Below, one piece after another: positions 12,901 through 24,300 of a stretch of 64,000 nucleotides of DNA. Below the pieces are notes generated by a model. It had not been told where the DNA came from and searched no databases. It saw only the letters and a program-made list of their open reading frames with translations. Position 1 is the first letter of the stretch. Every line of letters starts with the position of its first letter. The stretch is from positions 1,210,695 through 1,274,694 of the forward strand of contig WBMV01003298.1 of NCBI GenBank assembly GCA_013396655.1. Direction: 5' to 3'. The translations under genes were made by a program, and so were the position numbers. Origin of the DNA: Campylorhamphus procurvoides. Taxonomy: Eukaryota > Chordata > Aves > Passeriformes > Dendrocolaptidae.

Positions 12901-15900
12901 CCCTCAGAGTTCCTTTTTCAGTCAGTTTATAAAATTCACAAAATAAAGAAAAAATAATATAAAAAAAAATCCCAGTATTTCCATGTACAACTTACCAGAC
13001 ATATCTTTAAAATCAGCATTCCTCTTCTATCCCTTGTCAAAACTACTTAGACAAAATAGTGATAGACAAAATGATATTTAAAAAACCGTGAGACTTTGCT
13101 GCTGACTCTACTAACTTGTGCATTTAAGGATACTTCCTCATTTTCATATGGATTGTAGGGATAAGCAGGTGCACTTTCCAGTGCAGAATCAGTGCCAGAG
13201 ATGTTGGGAAGTTATTGCCATTATATTTCAACTAAAAAACATGAACATCATGACAACGTGACATCTTTGTTTTACCGAGTTACAGCCATCAACTCTCAGG
13301 CAAATATGGGAAACCCTGATTTGCAGTCTTGGGTAGAAAATTCCTGAAACATTTTCCATCCACAGCTGTGAAGTGTTGACACTGACCTGGGGGCCAGTTC
13401 TGAAATGCAGTAGCACTTGTCCAAACAAACAGTGCACGCTCACTAAAGCTCCTGGGCACACAAACTATAAATATTACATCCCTGATACAGATTTCTCATT
13501 TGTTCATCTACTTAAACATGCTTATTATACTTATTTGAACTGAATCAGCTTTCAGCCACATTGCAAACTTCCATCACAGTTTGTAGTTTTATGGGACAAA
13601 ATATCACAACATCACTTACTGAATCAATAACATTAATGCAAGATAGAAGTTAGTTTACTTCAAAAAGAGGACAACAGCACTCTGGATCACTAAATCAATA
13701 TCACTTTCCTGAACTACACACCACTTCTGTCCACACAGCCTAGTGGTAACTCTGGTTCAGGTTTTGTGATTTTCTTTTCCTTGTTTCCACTTACTTAAGG
13801 TCTAAAATAAAGGACAGCTTACACAATACTGATTTTTCTGCCTTAGGGCTTCTGCAGCTGAACGTGAACAGCCCCAGGTGACACAAGGTCTCCTGCTCCG
13901 TGCTGGCCATTACTCAGGCCCCAGTTTGGTCCACCAAAGAGCCGGTGAGTGGCTGGAAATTCAGAGTTAGGTCTTAAGTACCTCCTGAGGTACTGGATCA
14001 GGGGTTTTAACTTAGAGAGATGTGATGAGTTGGACAAAAAAATGCATTTTGCTGCATATTGATGGGAGTAGAAATTTTCCTAAAATCACAGCACTCTGAT
14101 AATATTGTTTCCTTTGTTTACACGGAAATTGTAGAAATCCCTAAAATATATGGAATTTTCTCATAAATATCACAGAATTGTTCACAATGGCTATAGAGGT
14201 AATATACATTTTTCATGGTATTTTTATTTTATTCTAGTGCATTTTCCATATGGCCAAATTGTAGTATTTTCTTATGCACAAAAGTCTTACATCCTATAAA
14301 CATACCTGTGGCAATTTTACAAACAATTTTCAATAAAAGCCTTTCCCTGCAAAAAGTTAACTTCATGCATATAGATCAGGGTGGAATATGGACCTGAAGG
14401 ACTAACCCAGACAGACACGGATTTCAGCAGGGACTTTGCCACTACAAGGCTGCTTTAAAGAGAAATTAAAGAGGAAATTTAATCTTAAGGTTTCAAGTCT
14501 ATTCTCATAAAAGTCACAGACATTTTTGAGATAAATTTCAGAATTAGGTCTTACTTGAACCTCAAAAGGCAGGTAACAGATTCTTCAGTTGTCTGATATA
14601 AAACTCATCTGATCTGAGGCAATAAAAAAGAGAGAAAACGAGTCAACTATTCTGTACATGATTAATCTGCAGATAAAGCCATGCATGCTCCCCATGCAAG
14701 GCACCTTCACTCCAGTGGATTGAGGTATTTCTGCTTCTGCCAGTCATGTTTAGCTGTGGTTATATTTAATCTGAGTCAAACTATGCCATTCTTTAACAAT
14801 GCAAAACCAAACTGCCATTTCTCTGTGCTTCTGGAAGATGTTACAAATCAAGAAGGAAAGGGAAATGAACGTGACCTTATCCAAAAAGCCCTGCAGTTTT
14901 CCTTCTGCCTTGGAAAAAGCCGGGTTTACGCTTTTTTTAGGGTAGGAGTATGTTAGTTTAACATGATGCCAATCAAACTCTAGAGGTTAAAAGGGCATAC
15001 TTTGTTTACCTTCAGTTCTGATATTAACCAGTAAAGAGACTGAAAAGGAGCTATCTGGACTTCAAGAACAGTATTTGAGATACAAGAATTGCAATATTTG
15101 GAAAATAAAAACACATGCCCTACAATTATTTATTATCTGCCATTTATTTTAACAATATTGTTAAATTGCAAATGGATTAAAGGCATCTATAAATCATCCT
15201 AAAATTTAAAGATTCAGAAGTCCATATCTTAAAACAGAAAGAGTTTAATTTTAGCTCTGCTCCTTTCTCTGTTTATAATTTGAAAATTCATTGGAACTGG
15301 CATTCCTGACCACAAAATACTGTAGGAAAATTGTAGGTTATGCAAGAAAAATCTGAATCTGATCTAAAAAAGAATCAGTACTTTGTCACTTGTTTTTATT
15401 ATGCCATCCATTTTAGACAAATAGTGCATTTATAAATTACTATGTTTTAGAAATACTGTGGACTAAGTTCCATTCACCCTCTAGATCAAAAGCACATGCA
15501 TGGAAAAAAAGAAGAAACAAAATGCTTATGTTGAGTTTGCCATTTCTTCTAATAGTGATCCAGGCAGCTTTAGATTGTTTTTGTGGGTTTGATTTTTTTC
15601 TCTCCTTTTTCCTTATGAAATTAAATAGGATTTATTAACTTCTTTTACATAGATCTATGTGATATCCCACCTTGGTTTTAATGGAGATTTCCCTGTCAGA
15701 CTGACTAGGGACAGTTTATGAGCTCCTCAGCCAAGGCGTCAACTTCAGAGGACTCAGTGATAGGTTCGAGATGAAACCATACCAGAGTGCACTGGCACAA
15801 TCACCAACTTTGATCACACCAAGGGTAAAATACACTGTGGATGTGAGTCCTCATGTGCCCATGGAAGCAATTTACATTTTCTAGAGCCCAATTAATATTA

Positions 15901-18900
15901 AGACAGGTTTCTTTTCAGGTGTCAAAAAAGGATGGCACCTCCTTACTGAGTCCTCCTAGTTTGTCTCAGCTCCTCAACTGGAAGAAAACTCATGAAGTAT
16001 ATTTAACCAATGGATTCTAACTTTGCTAGCAAACAGTAGTAATTACAGAATTAGATATCACAGAAGAAAATTATTTCATTACCCTATTATCAATGGTGTA
16101 GACATCTTCAGACTCTAGAAGGATATCAAAGGCACAGCAAGTGTTTTGACCTCCCAGCTCTCATGATTGCAACACAGTGTACCTAAGGGTACACTCTTGA
16201 ATGTTTAAAGAGTGTCCTAGTTGACCAATAATACAGCAGTTATCTTGACTGGTTTTAAATGAAGCAAAATGCTCTTTATCCAAGTTTCAAGACAATAAGC
16301 AGTTGGTATAATGATTCCTGGACAGCTTCAAAAGTTTCCAACCTTATCTTCCAAGCATCCTAAGTTGTTTTAGAGACTGACCTGCTGAGGTTTGTCAAGA
16401 GCAGCTGGGGGTATGGCTCTGTAGGGGATTTGGTGCATAGGGTTGGTTGTCTCTAGCTGCAAATTCTCCTGTGTCTGTATCAGAGGGTCAGGCAGCCTGC
16501 ATACAAACATGCCAGCAGTAAACTGGCATCAGCTTCCCTCCTGGTGGCACCAAAGTTGAAATGACCTATAAGGGCACACTGCAGAGGACTCCACATGCCA
16601 CATCACCCATATGTATTTACCCCTAATCAGCTCTCTACACATGTATGGTGTGTGCCCAGGATCAGGTACTGACAGGAACTCCACTGATGGGAAGGATACA
16701 AGCTGTGTAAATGATCCTGGAAGCAGAACAGCTTGTGGGCAACCAAACCCTGACTCTCCTTGTACTTCCCCATTCAATAACGCAGACACACCATATGTCC
16801 TCCATCAGAATGGTTTCCTAATTGCAATCCCCAAACTCTTCACAACGATCTTGTATTTGATAAGCAGGAGTCTGGGTCAGACAGAAATTATGGATGAGCA
16901 GCAGGTTGAAAACATTGCAGTAAATCATTAAAACAACAAGGACCTTTGGCTATATTCCAGCAATGAGGAGTTACGATGCTGGGCAATGAACACAGAACTG
17001 GTCCAGCAACTGTCTCACCAGAACCTCATTCTTGTAATGACCATGATCATCCATTTCAAAGCATGTGAAGGTTTGCTATGTATTTCTTTAGTTGGTGGTC
17101 AAGTTGTTTGCTAGAGTTCACCAAGTGCTTATGCAGGTTTGGATGAAACTCAGACTGAGCTTTATAAAACAGCAGAAATCTGTCATTCACTCACAAATTT
17201 TATAACTGATCGCATATCCTTTAGTAAAGTTTTGTGTTGAATTTCTTTGAAACTTATTCAGAGGACTCAAGCTTCTCAGTGCTACCATAATCTCACAACC
17301 TGAATGTCTTTAAGGGAGAGAATCTGATATTTTGAGGCTTCAATCTTGGCAGGGAGTGGCTACAATATTTTAAACCCCACAAAAGCTCAGCTGCTGTGTC
17401 TTGTTCAAAGTGTCCGCATAGAATATCATGCATCAGCTGTTATGATATTGATGACCAATGGGATAAGGAACCTGGAGTCCAAAAGAAAAAGAAAAAGTTA
17501 TTGACAAAAGTTAAAGTGAAATCCACCCTTCTTCCTTTCAGATTTAGAGCCATTTGATAACTAAGTATTAACTAGTAAGTATATGATTTTTGTTGCACAG
17601 GTGTTTTATTATGACATTTAGAACAAATTATTAAAAAATAGCAAACTTTCAAAAAGCAAGCAGAATGGAAATCACAGGTTCTTCAGACAAGTGTGTTGTA
17701 CACAGCACAGTTTGGGAAATTATGTACAGGACAAAACCAGAACGCACAACGGAGTGGGATGTATGGACTGACAAAGCTGGAGCAGCTCTGCACCCAGGGC
17801 TGGCCCAAGGTCTTAGGCTTCAGTCCAGGGCAGCTTCTACAAAAAATAAAACAAAATTCTGCTAGGGGAGAAGACAAGAAATGAGTTAATAAAACCAGAG
17901 AGAAATCAAAAATTGGTCATTCTTATTTCTCTAAAAAGAAACTGAAGAGGTGCATGCATGGACTATAGCTATTTTTGATCAAAGCCCCTGCTTTGAATAG
18001 CACATGCTCATAATTTCCCTTGTCCCTTAATTTTGAATTATTCCCCCACAAAGCTTGTCCGTGGCCTCTGGCAATGGTAGGATCTGCTGTCTTCTACCAT
18101 GCTGGAAAAAACCTATTCCTTTCTCTCCAGCCTCTGATCAAGGCTGAGGCTTACAAGGAGGCTGCCATGGTTCCTCAGCTGCTCCATGTGTACTCTTCTT
18201 CTCCCAAGCAATTTTGAGTGGGCCTCACAGCTCTTTTCACACCAACATCTGCACTCACCCTGCCCAGGAAAGCACATTTATCAACTCATCTGCCTTGCAG
18301 AGACTCACTCATGATTCCTTAGCTACTGCAGTGATTGGTACCCTGGAATGGAAATGTTACAGCTCTAAATTCATTGTACTGAAAAGATGAAAAATTCAGA
18401 TCAAGAAAACCTTTTCACTATTGACACTACTTCATTAGCAAAGCCAAATAACCAGCCTGTGTTAACCGTAACAGTTTGAAAACTGGGGGTCAGGCACCTT
18501 CAGAGGAAAATGAGTTCACTAACCTGACTAGTTCATTGAAGCGTTTCCTCCTTCATTATAAGCATTAGTTTATTAGTGCCTGGGTTTAGTTGAAACCAGA
18601 TGTTTCTGATTTTTTGAAGACAACCTCACTGTGATAGCTCTGAAGGCTGTGCTTCCCTTCAGCCCTAGGTGTATGTGCAGTTTGGGAGTCACTTAAGCTA
18701 TAGATCAGTGGGTGAAATCGTTCATAATTCCTGATCTACATTATTTGCTGAGCATAAGATTACATAAAATGATCTCACTCATTTGAGAGACTGGAGATCA
18801 CAATATTTTCTTATATTTATATCAAACCCCAATTCCCTAACAGCTCATAAGCTTTTCACTTGTCTGCAGAGGAAGGGACTGTTCCACTCCAGAGAAGGCC

Positions 18901-19020
18901 CATTTCCTACCTAAGGGAGAAACTCTCAAGTCAGTTAAACCAGCTTAAACCTTCCATAATTCCTTTATATTAGTTAATTAACATTTACACTCCAGTAGCA
19001 GGGAGACAGAAATCAGCTGA
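9971..19020. other. AT-rich unique sequence, no gene seen
   Basis: No recognisable coding gene or transposable element. It includes the homeodomain/E-box-rich block near 11.5-11.7 kb (listed separately), a minus-strand splice-site pair at 12009-12055 whose enclosed sequence has no open frame, and an open frame at 12286-12480 with a lysine-rich product I do not recognise. No tRNA, rRNA or known miRNA was recognised. Confidence 0.55.
11480..11760. promoter_or_regulatory. Candidate enhancer-like block (homeodomain and E-box motifs)
   Basis: Two CACCTG E-boxes (11527-11532 and 11587-11592) lie among several ATTA-core homeodomain-type words: GTAATTAG near 11553, CAATTAG near 11628, and further ATTAAT-type sites near 11690. 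The block is less AT-rich than its neighbours at its left side and has no coding frame. Spaced E-boxes and homeodomain cores are typical of vertebrate developmental enhancers, but such words are frequent in AT-rich DNA. This is inference only; conservation in other birds would be the deciding evidence. Confidence 0.25.
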
Positions 19021-19029
19021 TGACACCTC

Positions 19030-19620
19030 AAACCTACGCAAATCAATCGCACACCTTTCATCCCCAAATCCTGGACTGCGTCACATCATGTGGGACTCTC
19101 CTATTGTTGACTGGATGCTGTTGGACATTTTGATGCTGCAGGACAAGACATGAGATAAGTAAAATGTCCATTTTCCCCTCCTGCTGGCTGCTTGCCTCAC
19201 GCTGACCAGAGAGGAAATGACAACCAGATGCCCCTGTGACCCACCATTCCCCGAGGTGACCGATCCAAGTGTAACATGTGGTCGCCTCATTTGGGAAGGA
19301 GCCAAAGCCTGCTCTCTTTAATTGGACGAATGGTCCCCTACAGCTGCAACAGATTAGGGACAAATTCTCTTCAAATAAAGCTGTGCTTTCTCTCCCCCTC
19401 CCCCCCTTTAATTTGGGGGGTGTTGGGGAGAAATCATGCCTGGAGAAACATGTGCACATACACACAAGACTGAAGTTAATAAAAGTGTCAGGTAGGCAAA
19501 CAAAATACCATTTATTATTAAACTGCAATAAAAGACCACATTGATGTGTATGAGGAATCAAGCAACCACGGAGCTCGGCAGAGAGGGAGGGTTGTAGGGT
19601 CTCATGAATCATTACAAAAG
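19030..19620. promoter_or_regulatory. Candidate conserved non-coding element
   Basis: A block of about 590 bases with few stop codons on both strands, giving overlapping open frames in several frames. The longest, 184 codons, runs on the minus strand at 19058-19612. Its product shows no domain I recognise. The sequence also carries homeodomain-like words (CTTTAATTGG near 19316, TTTAATTT near 19407, a TTATTATTAAA word near 19513) and a strong C/G hairpin at 19392-19430. Openness in several frames at once argues for compositional or regulatory constraint rather than a protein. A gene cannot be fully excluded. Confidence 0.3.
19392..19430. repeat. C-run / G-run inverted repeat with AT loop
   Basis: Two C runs (CTCCCC, then a longer C tract) are followed by TTTAATTT and then GGGGGG, TGTT and GGGGAG. 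The outer CTCCCC pairs with GGGGAG and the inner C6 with G6, leaving TTTAATTT as the loop. This could form a stable hairpin in single-stranded DNA or RNA. It sits inside the candidate non-coding element. Confidence 0.6.
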
Positions 19621-21280
19621 TTTTCTCTGATCTTTAGTATCAAGCTCAGTGACTTGGGGAAGCAGGCAAGCATTTGTAATATCAGGTCCTAAACCTCCTC
19701 TTTCCAATTCTACAGCAGTTCACATCTGAGAGAAAGAAACCAGCATGGCTAGAGCAATCCACTGCAAAGAGAGAGCCATCTTTGAGGGCACTTCAGGCCA
19801 GGCTTGGCCTGCCCTGCCACTGAGCCTGGTTAGTAGCTATTTTAAAGAATAAAAAGAATATCTTAAAGAATAGCATTTTAAAGACAAAGACATCTTCAAG
19901 GCAGAAGCAGGATGTTCTTTTACCTAGAGATCCACTCTCTGAGAAAATTCTGATGGAAGTGCTATATTTAGCAGCCATTCAGCTGGCAAATAAGTGCTCT
20001 GGTATTCATTATAATCTCACATTTTCATGAAACAAAGCTCATTTTCTTAGATTGCAGAAGCTGAGTTCTAATGTAGGGTTTGGGGTTTTTTTTCCCACTC
20101 AGACACTTCTTGGTGTGTTTTTCTTTTTTGCTTGATCTTAAGCTTGTCTGTGGAAATAAAATCTTTAGGGGACACATGTAGAACATACTAAGGACATACC
20201 TTGGGGAAAGGAGGTGCCAAGAGTCCTGTTCTGGAGCCAGAACTGTTCTTGCTGCATAGATGCCTCTGGATCCTCACAAAAAGCCTGTAAGTTTTTGGAG
20301 ATTCATTCATCAAGCCTGATGTAACATAAAGGTTAATGGTCCTACTTATGTCTAAGGAAAGATTATATTCCTTTACCAACAGCCTGTTAGGAAATGGAGT
20401 GCAACACCAATGCAGGGGTGGGGGGAGAATGACTGTATATCAAACATTCATTCTACACATTCTGGAGGAGGAAAAAAAGAGAAAAATGCATTACTTTTGC
20501 CACATGTGCTTTTATACTTAGTTAAGAAAAACTGGTTGTTCTTTTATCTAGACAGTGATTTGATAGCCCAGTGCCATCCGACACACTTGATTATCATCAT
20601 TACATTAAACATATGCACATGTCATACAGCCAAAACAATTGTAAAATTACAGCAATTGTTCCAACTCAATTATTGTAGATACCTTCCATACCATCCATGG
20701 ATTAGAGCTCTTGAACACAGGATCAGTATTTTTTTTTAAGAAATAATTCAGTCAGAGCTGCTGCTGTGCCTTAAATAGTCTTTTACTTAAAAAAAAAATA
20801 AAAATCTGCAGATAGATTTGTTGTTCATTTAACTGAAAGGAAAAATCTTAGTAAGAAGCTGAAAACTCTGAAGTTGAGAACAAATGCCTGTATGTAGGTC
20901 AGCACTATGAGTGTGTTCAGCTCCCAGTAAGAACTGAAAGTGCTCAGAGCTGTGGACTTTGCTTGAAGAATTTTTATACCCTCAAAAGATTAGACAGAAT
21001 GCAAAAGCTTCTCTCACTTTGGAATACCAGAGTGTCTAATTCTACCAGTTCTTATTAATTATCTGATTTATTCCCCAAAAATATATATTCTGAGGAGGGA
21101 GGGAATCAAAGAACAACAAAAGATGAAATGAGTAATTTTGGAGATATTTTAGAATATTGCAAATATTTAGAAGAAATCCCTCTAGTTCTTTCTGTCCACA
21201 TGCATACATCAGGATTAACTGGTTTTGCATGTGCCCATTGTAAGTAAAAATACATATACTAATAAACATTTTGAATTGTA
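19621..21280. other. Unique sequence with one weak minus-strand exon candidate
   Basis: No recognised gene. The only item of note is the possible minus-strand exon at 20200-20315, listed separately. Otherwise this is AT-rich unique sequence with short A runs. Confidence 0.5.
20200..20315 (-). CDS. Weak candidate coding exon, unknown product
   Basis: On the minus strand an acceptor (…TTACATCAG) at 20316-20317 and a strong donor (CCCCAAG then GTATGTCC) at 20198-20199 enclose 116 nt. Only one of three frames is open (entering in phase 1, leaving in phase 0), coding for about 38 residues rich in Ser, Arg and Pro, including RTGLLAPPFPK at the end. I recognise no family. The polypyrimidine tract is moderate. 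The pair may be fortuitous; no partner exon was identified. Confidence 0.15.
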
Positions 21281-21360
21281 GTGGTGGGCTTGCCAGTGCT
21301 GGGTTAATGCTCAGACTGGATGGTCTTAAAGGTCTTTTCCAACCTAAATGATTCTATAAT
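21281..21360 (+). mobile_element. CR1 LINE 3' tail, plus orientation
   Basis: The sequence GCCAGTGCTGGGTTAATG, then GGATGGTCTTAAAGG and CTTTTCCAACCTAAATGATT, ending in ATTCTATAAT, matches the last roughly 80 bases of an avian CR1 subfamily that ends in a short ATTCTATGA-type repeat. It is strongly 5'-truncated and has no coding part. It is from a different CR1 subfamily than the copy at 9.7 kb, judging by the tail wording. Confidence 0.88.
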
Positions 21361-24300
21361 TTATTTTAGAACAACGCACAGTTTCCTCAGAATAAGAATT
21401 CGTAAGTATTTACTGTGTATTCATCTCATTAAAAAAAAAAAAGTAATTTCTTGTGTCACTAAATACAGCCTTTTCCTCAGGCAGCAAAATGGTTTTACAT
21501 CACTTTTCAAATCGGATGCCAAAGGGGTGGGAATGGGACGAGCCAAGCACATGCTCACATTGTTCTCCAGTGCTCTCATTCCACAAGCAGGCGGAGGAAG
21601 AGAAAGGGCACCCTGTGCCAGCAACATTCGCCTCGATGATTCAAACATGATGGCACACTTTGGACAAAACCTACATGCTCATGGATGCTGATGTTTTCTT
21701 GTCCTCAGCTAATCTTGAAGTGCTTTATGTCGGGAACAAAGGCACTGTGAAATTCAGGGGACATCTGTTTATCCAATCTACCATCTTTCTTCCACTGTTA
21801 CCAAGCAGAACTTGTTAACATAGGCAATTACTTCATTTAAATATTAATTATATTCATTCTATATTCCTATGAGGATTTTGTAAAATACAGGACTGCCTCA
21901 TCCAGAAGCAAACCATCAAAGGCAAAAGCAAAATTCTCACAAATGCAAGGAGTACTTCAGGTTTTTTCCGTTCCTGCTCCTGGTTTACTCAATGTACAGA
22001 ACTGTTTTCAAAATCCAATTTAAAACATGGGCAACTGAAAATCTGTCTTTCAAGCTGCTGTGACAAACCTATTTCATACTGGTGTGTTTTCACAAAAGAT
22101 TGCATGATAACAAACTGTCAGTTTATGATCTCCTTACACATCATAAATAGTTATCTGAAGTTTTTCTCACTTTGAGATCCAGGTTGAATAACATATAAGA
22201 GTGTAGCTTTGTGTTATGCCTTACCCTTTTTTTTTTTTCTTTTTTTTTTCCCCTGTCCTAACAGCCCTGGCCACAAAATTCAGAGTTTTCTGCTGTGGCA
22301 TTGTTTGGATCAGTTTGGTCAAACCAGAGAAGCAGAAGAGCCAGCAGACTCCACCTGCTTTGTGCTCTCCGGACAGGGCAGCTCCACCTGCAGCAGCACA
22401 GAGGCAGGAGTGACAGCTCCACCATGACATATGCCAGGTCTACTTTTCATATCTCCTTACCTTGTCTGGAGTGTTTTCAACACTTTTGTGTCACACTACC
22501 ATGGAGAGGAGTGCAGGGAGGTTTTTTTTGTTTTTCAGTCCAGAACAGTAACGAGCTTTTCTACAGATGGTTATGTTGGACACTTATCATTGTTGACCCA
22601 TTTTTTTATGGCAAATAAAAATCAATGTTATGCAAATGCAATCTCACACTGAAAATGCACTACATTTATATTTTTGGATTCTTTGAATTTAAAAATAGTC
22701 AACTTTTTGCTGACATTATTGCATAGAATACACTTTGGGGAGCAATTCATTTTGAGTAATTCAGAGTGTATGAAAACTGCTCTGTATTTTTGGATTAGAC
22801 CCCAGTTCTAACTATTGGTATCTTTATTTTTGAAAAGATATCTTTCTGAAACTCCCAATTTTTTTATATGGGATACAATTATAGCTTGGAGATTGTTTTG
22901 TGGTGCTTTTTTTTTGTCTGGTAAAGTCCAAACTGAAAACTTTGGCTCTGCAGGGCTGGACATGAAGGCGCCTGTCTTAATAAATCAGTACATGTGGTAC
23001 CACAGTAGTCATTACAATCCTTACATTACTATCAATAATATCCGGCCTGTGAAATTTCCCAGGAAGTTTTTCAGCCTTCCTCCTTTGATAGGCACTGTGA
23101 GTAATAATCCTACCCCAATATCCTTTTGGTCCAGCTCAGTTCCACTGGCTGTGCAGCCCTTTCAGCAGGAGTCACGCAGGACTCGGCTGTGCAAACTGGG
23201 CAGCCAGCCAAAGGCAGATCGTTCTTTCTGGATGGATACCACCATGCAGACAGGTTCCTCAGGGATTAGGGGCTGTCAGCATGGGGCACTATGAGGTAAG
23301 GGTTATCTGCTTCAGTCCCTGCAAGAATAAGCCAAAAAACACTTGTTGAAGTACAGTTAATAGATTTCACAGAGCGAGCTGCTCATTGCAGTTGTTATTC
23401 TCTTCCCAAAAGCATCACAAAGCAAGACAGCACATAACTGAGTATAAAACTGAGTTTTTCCAAAGTATGGAAAAACTGAGCAAATCCAACAGACCAAATC
23501 CTATACCAGAACTAATGCAATTTCTTTCATGCCTTCTTGAAAGCCTAAGAAATTCTGCCCAGTTCTGCTGACTCTGACCAGTGTCATGTGCTATAACACC
23601 CATCCTTCAAGCAGGTTGCTGGATAAGTGTGGTTCCTCACGGACAACATGACAAAAATCCTGCAATGGAATGTCATTGCTCTCTGCAGAATTCACCAGTC
23701 TAACAGTGTATGGCCATGAAGTTTTGCACTGAACTCCAGATCAATTGCAGCTCTTGACATTTATCTAACTTGAATGCTAGAGAACATACTTTTTGGTTTG
23801 ATTCGTATCTGTTACCAGCTAAATGGATCAATAAGGCTTTTTTTTTCTTTTTCAGTGAGAGAGGGTCTACACTTGACATCTTCTTTTAAAGTTGGGCAGA
23901 CAGTTTCATTCAAACTGCAATGCTCAGCAACCTCTGATATTCTAGCAGCACCCAGCTGCTCTTCCATTGTTAAAAGATGGTTCAAATCTCTATTATAAAC
24001 CCTTTTTTTTTATAATGAGTTTAAAATGCAGCTGCAAAAATTGCTTTGGAATGAACCTTGGCATGCTGAGCTGACTGTTAGCCTGTCTTTCTCTTGCCTG
24101 CCCCTCTATCCCCACCACTTTAAAATTTGAATTTAGATTTATTCTGCCTGCAGGTAGAGAAAGGAAAGTGAGTAATAAAAATAACTTGCTACAAAACTAA
24201 TGGGCATACACCAGGCCATCAGATATCAGCTATGTGGTTTGACTACATATTAAAAAAAAACCCTGTTGGATAACATATATTTGCCAGTTCCAGACCCCAA

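Noticed and set aside
15755..15785. GGTTCGAGAT resembling a tRNA T-loop
   Set aside because: No acceptor stem, D-arm or anticodon arm can be drawn around it.
22227..22430. Poly-T tract followed by AG: acceptor or minus-strand retrocopy
   Set aside because: No donor follows on the plus strand, and no AATAAA or known transcript sequence precedes the A run on the minus strand.
22461..22495. Minus-strand 35-nt splice-site pair with a strong donor GTAAGG
   Set aside because: Too short; acceptable sites of this kind are expected by chance in a window this size.
22815..23294. 159-codon plus-strand open frame ending near a GTAAGG donor
   Set aside because: The frame stops at the donor itself; a second frame is open to the donor but has no recognised product or clear acceptor. 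Not enough to call.
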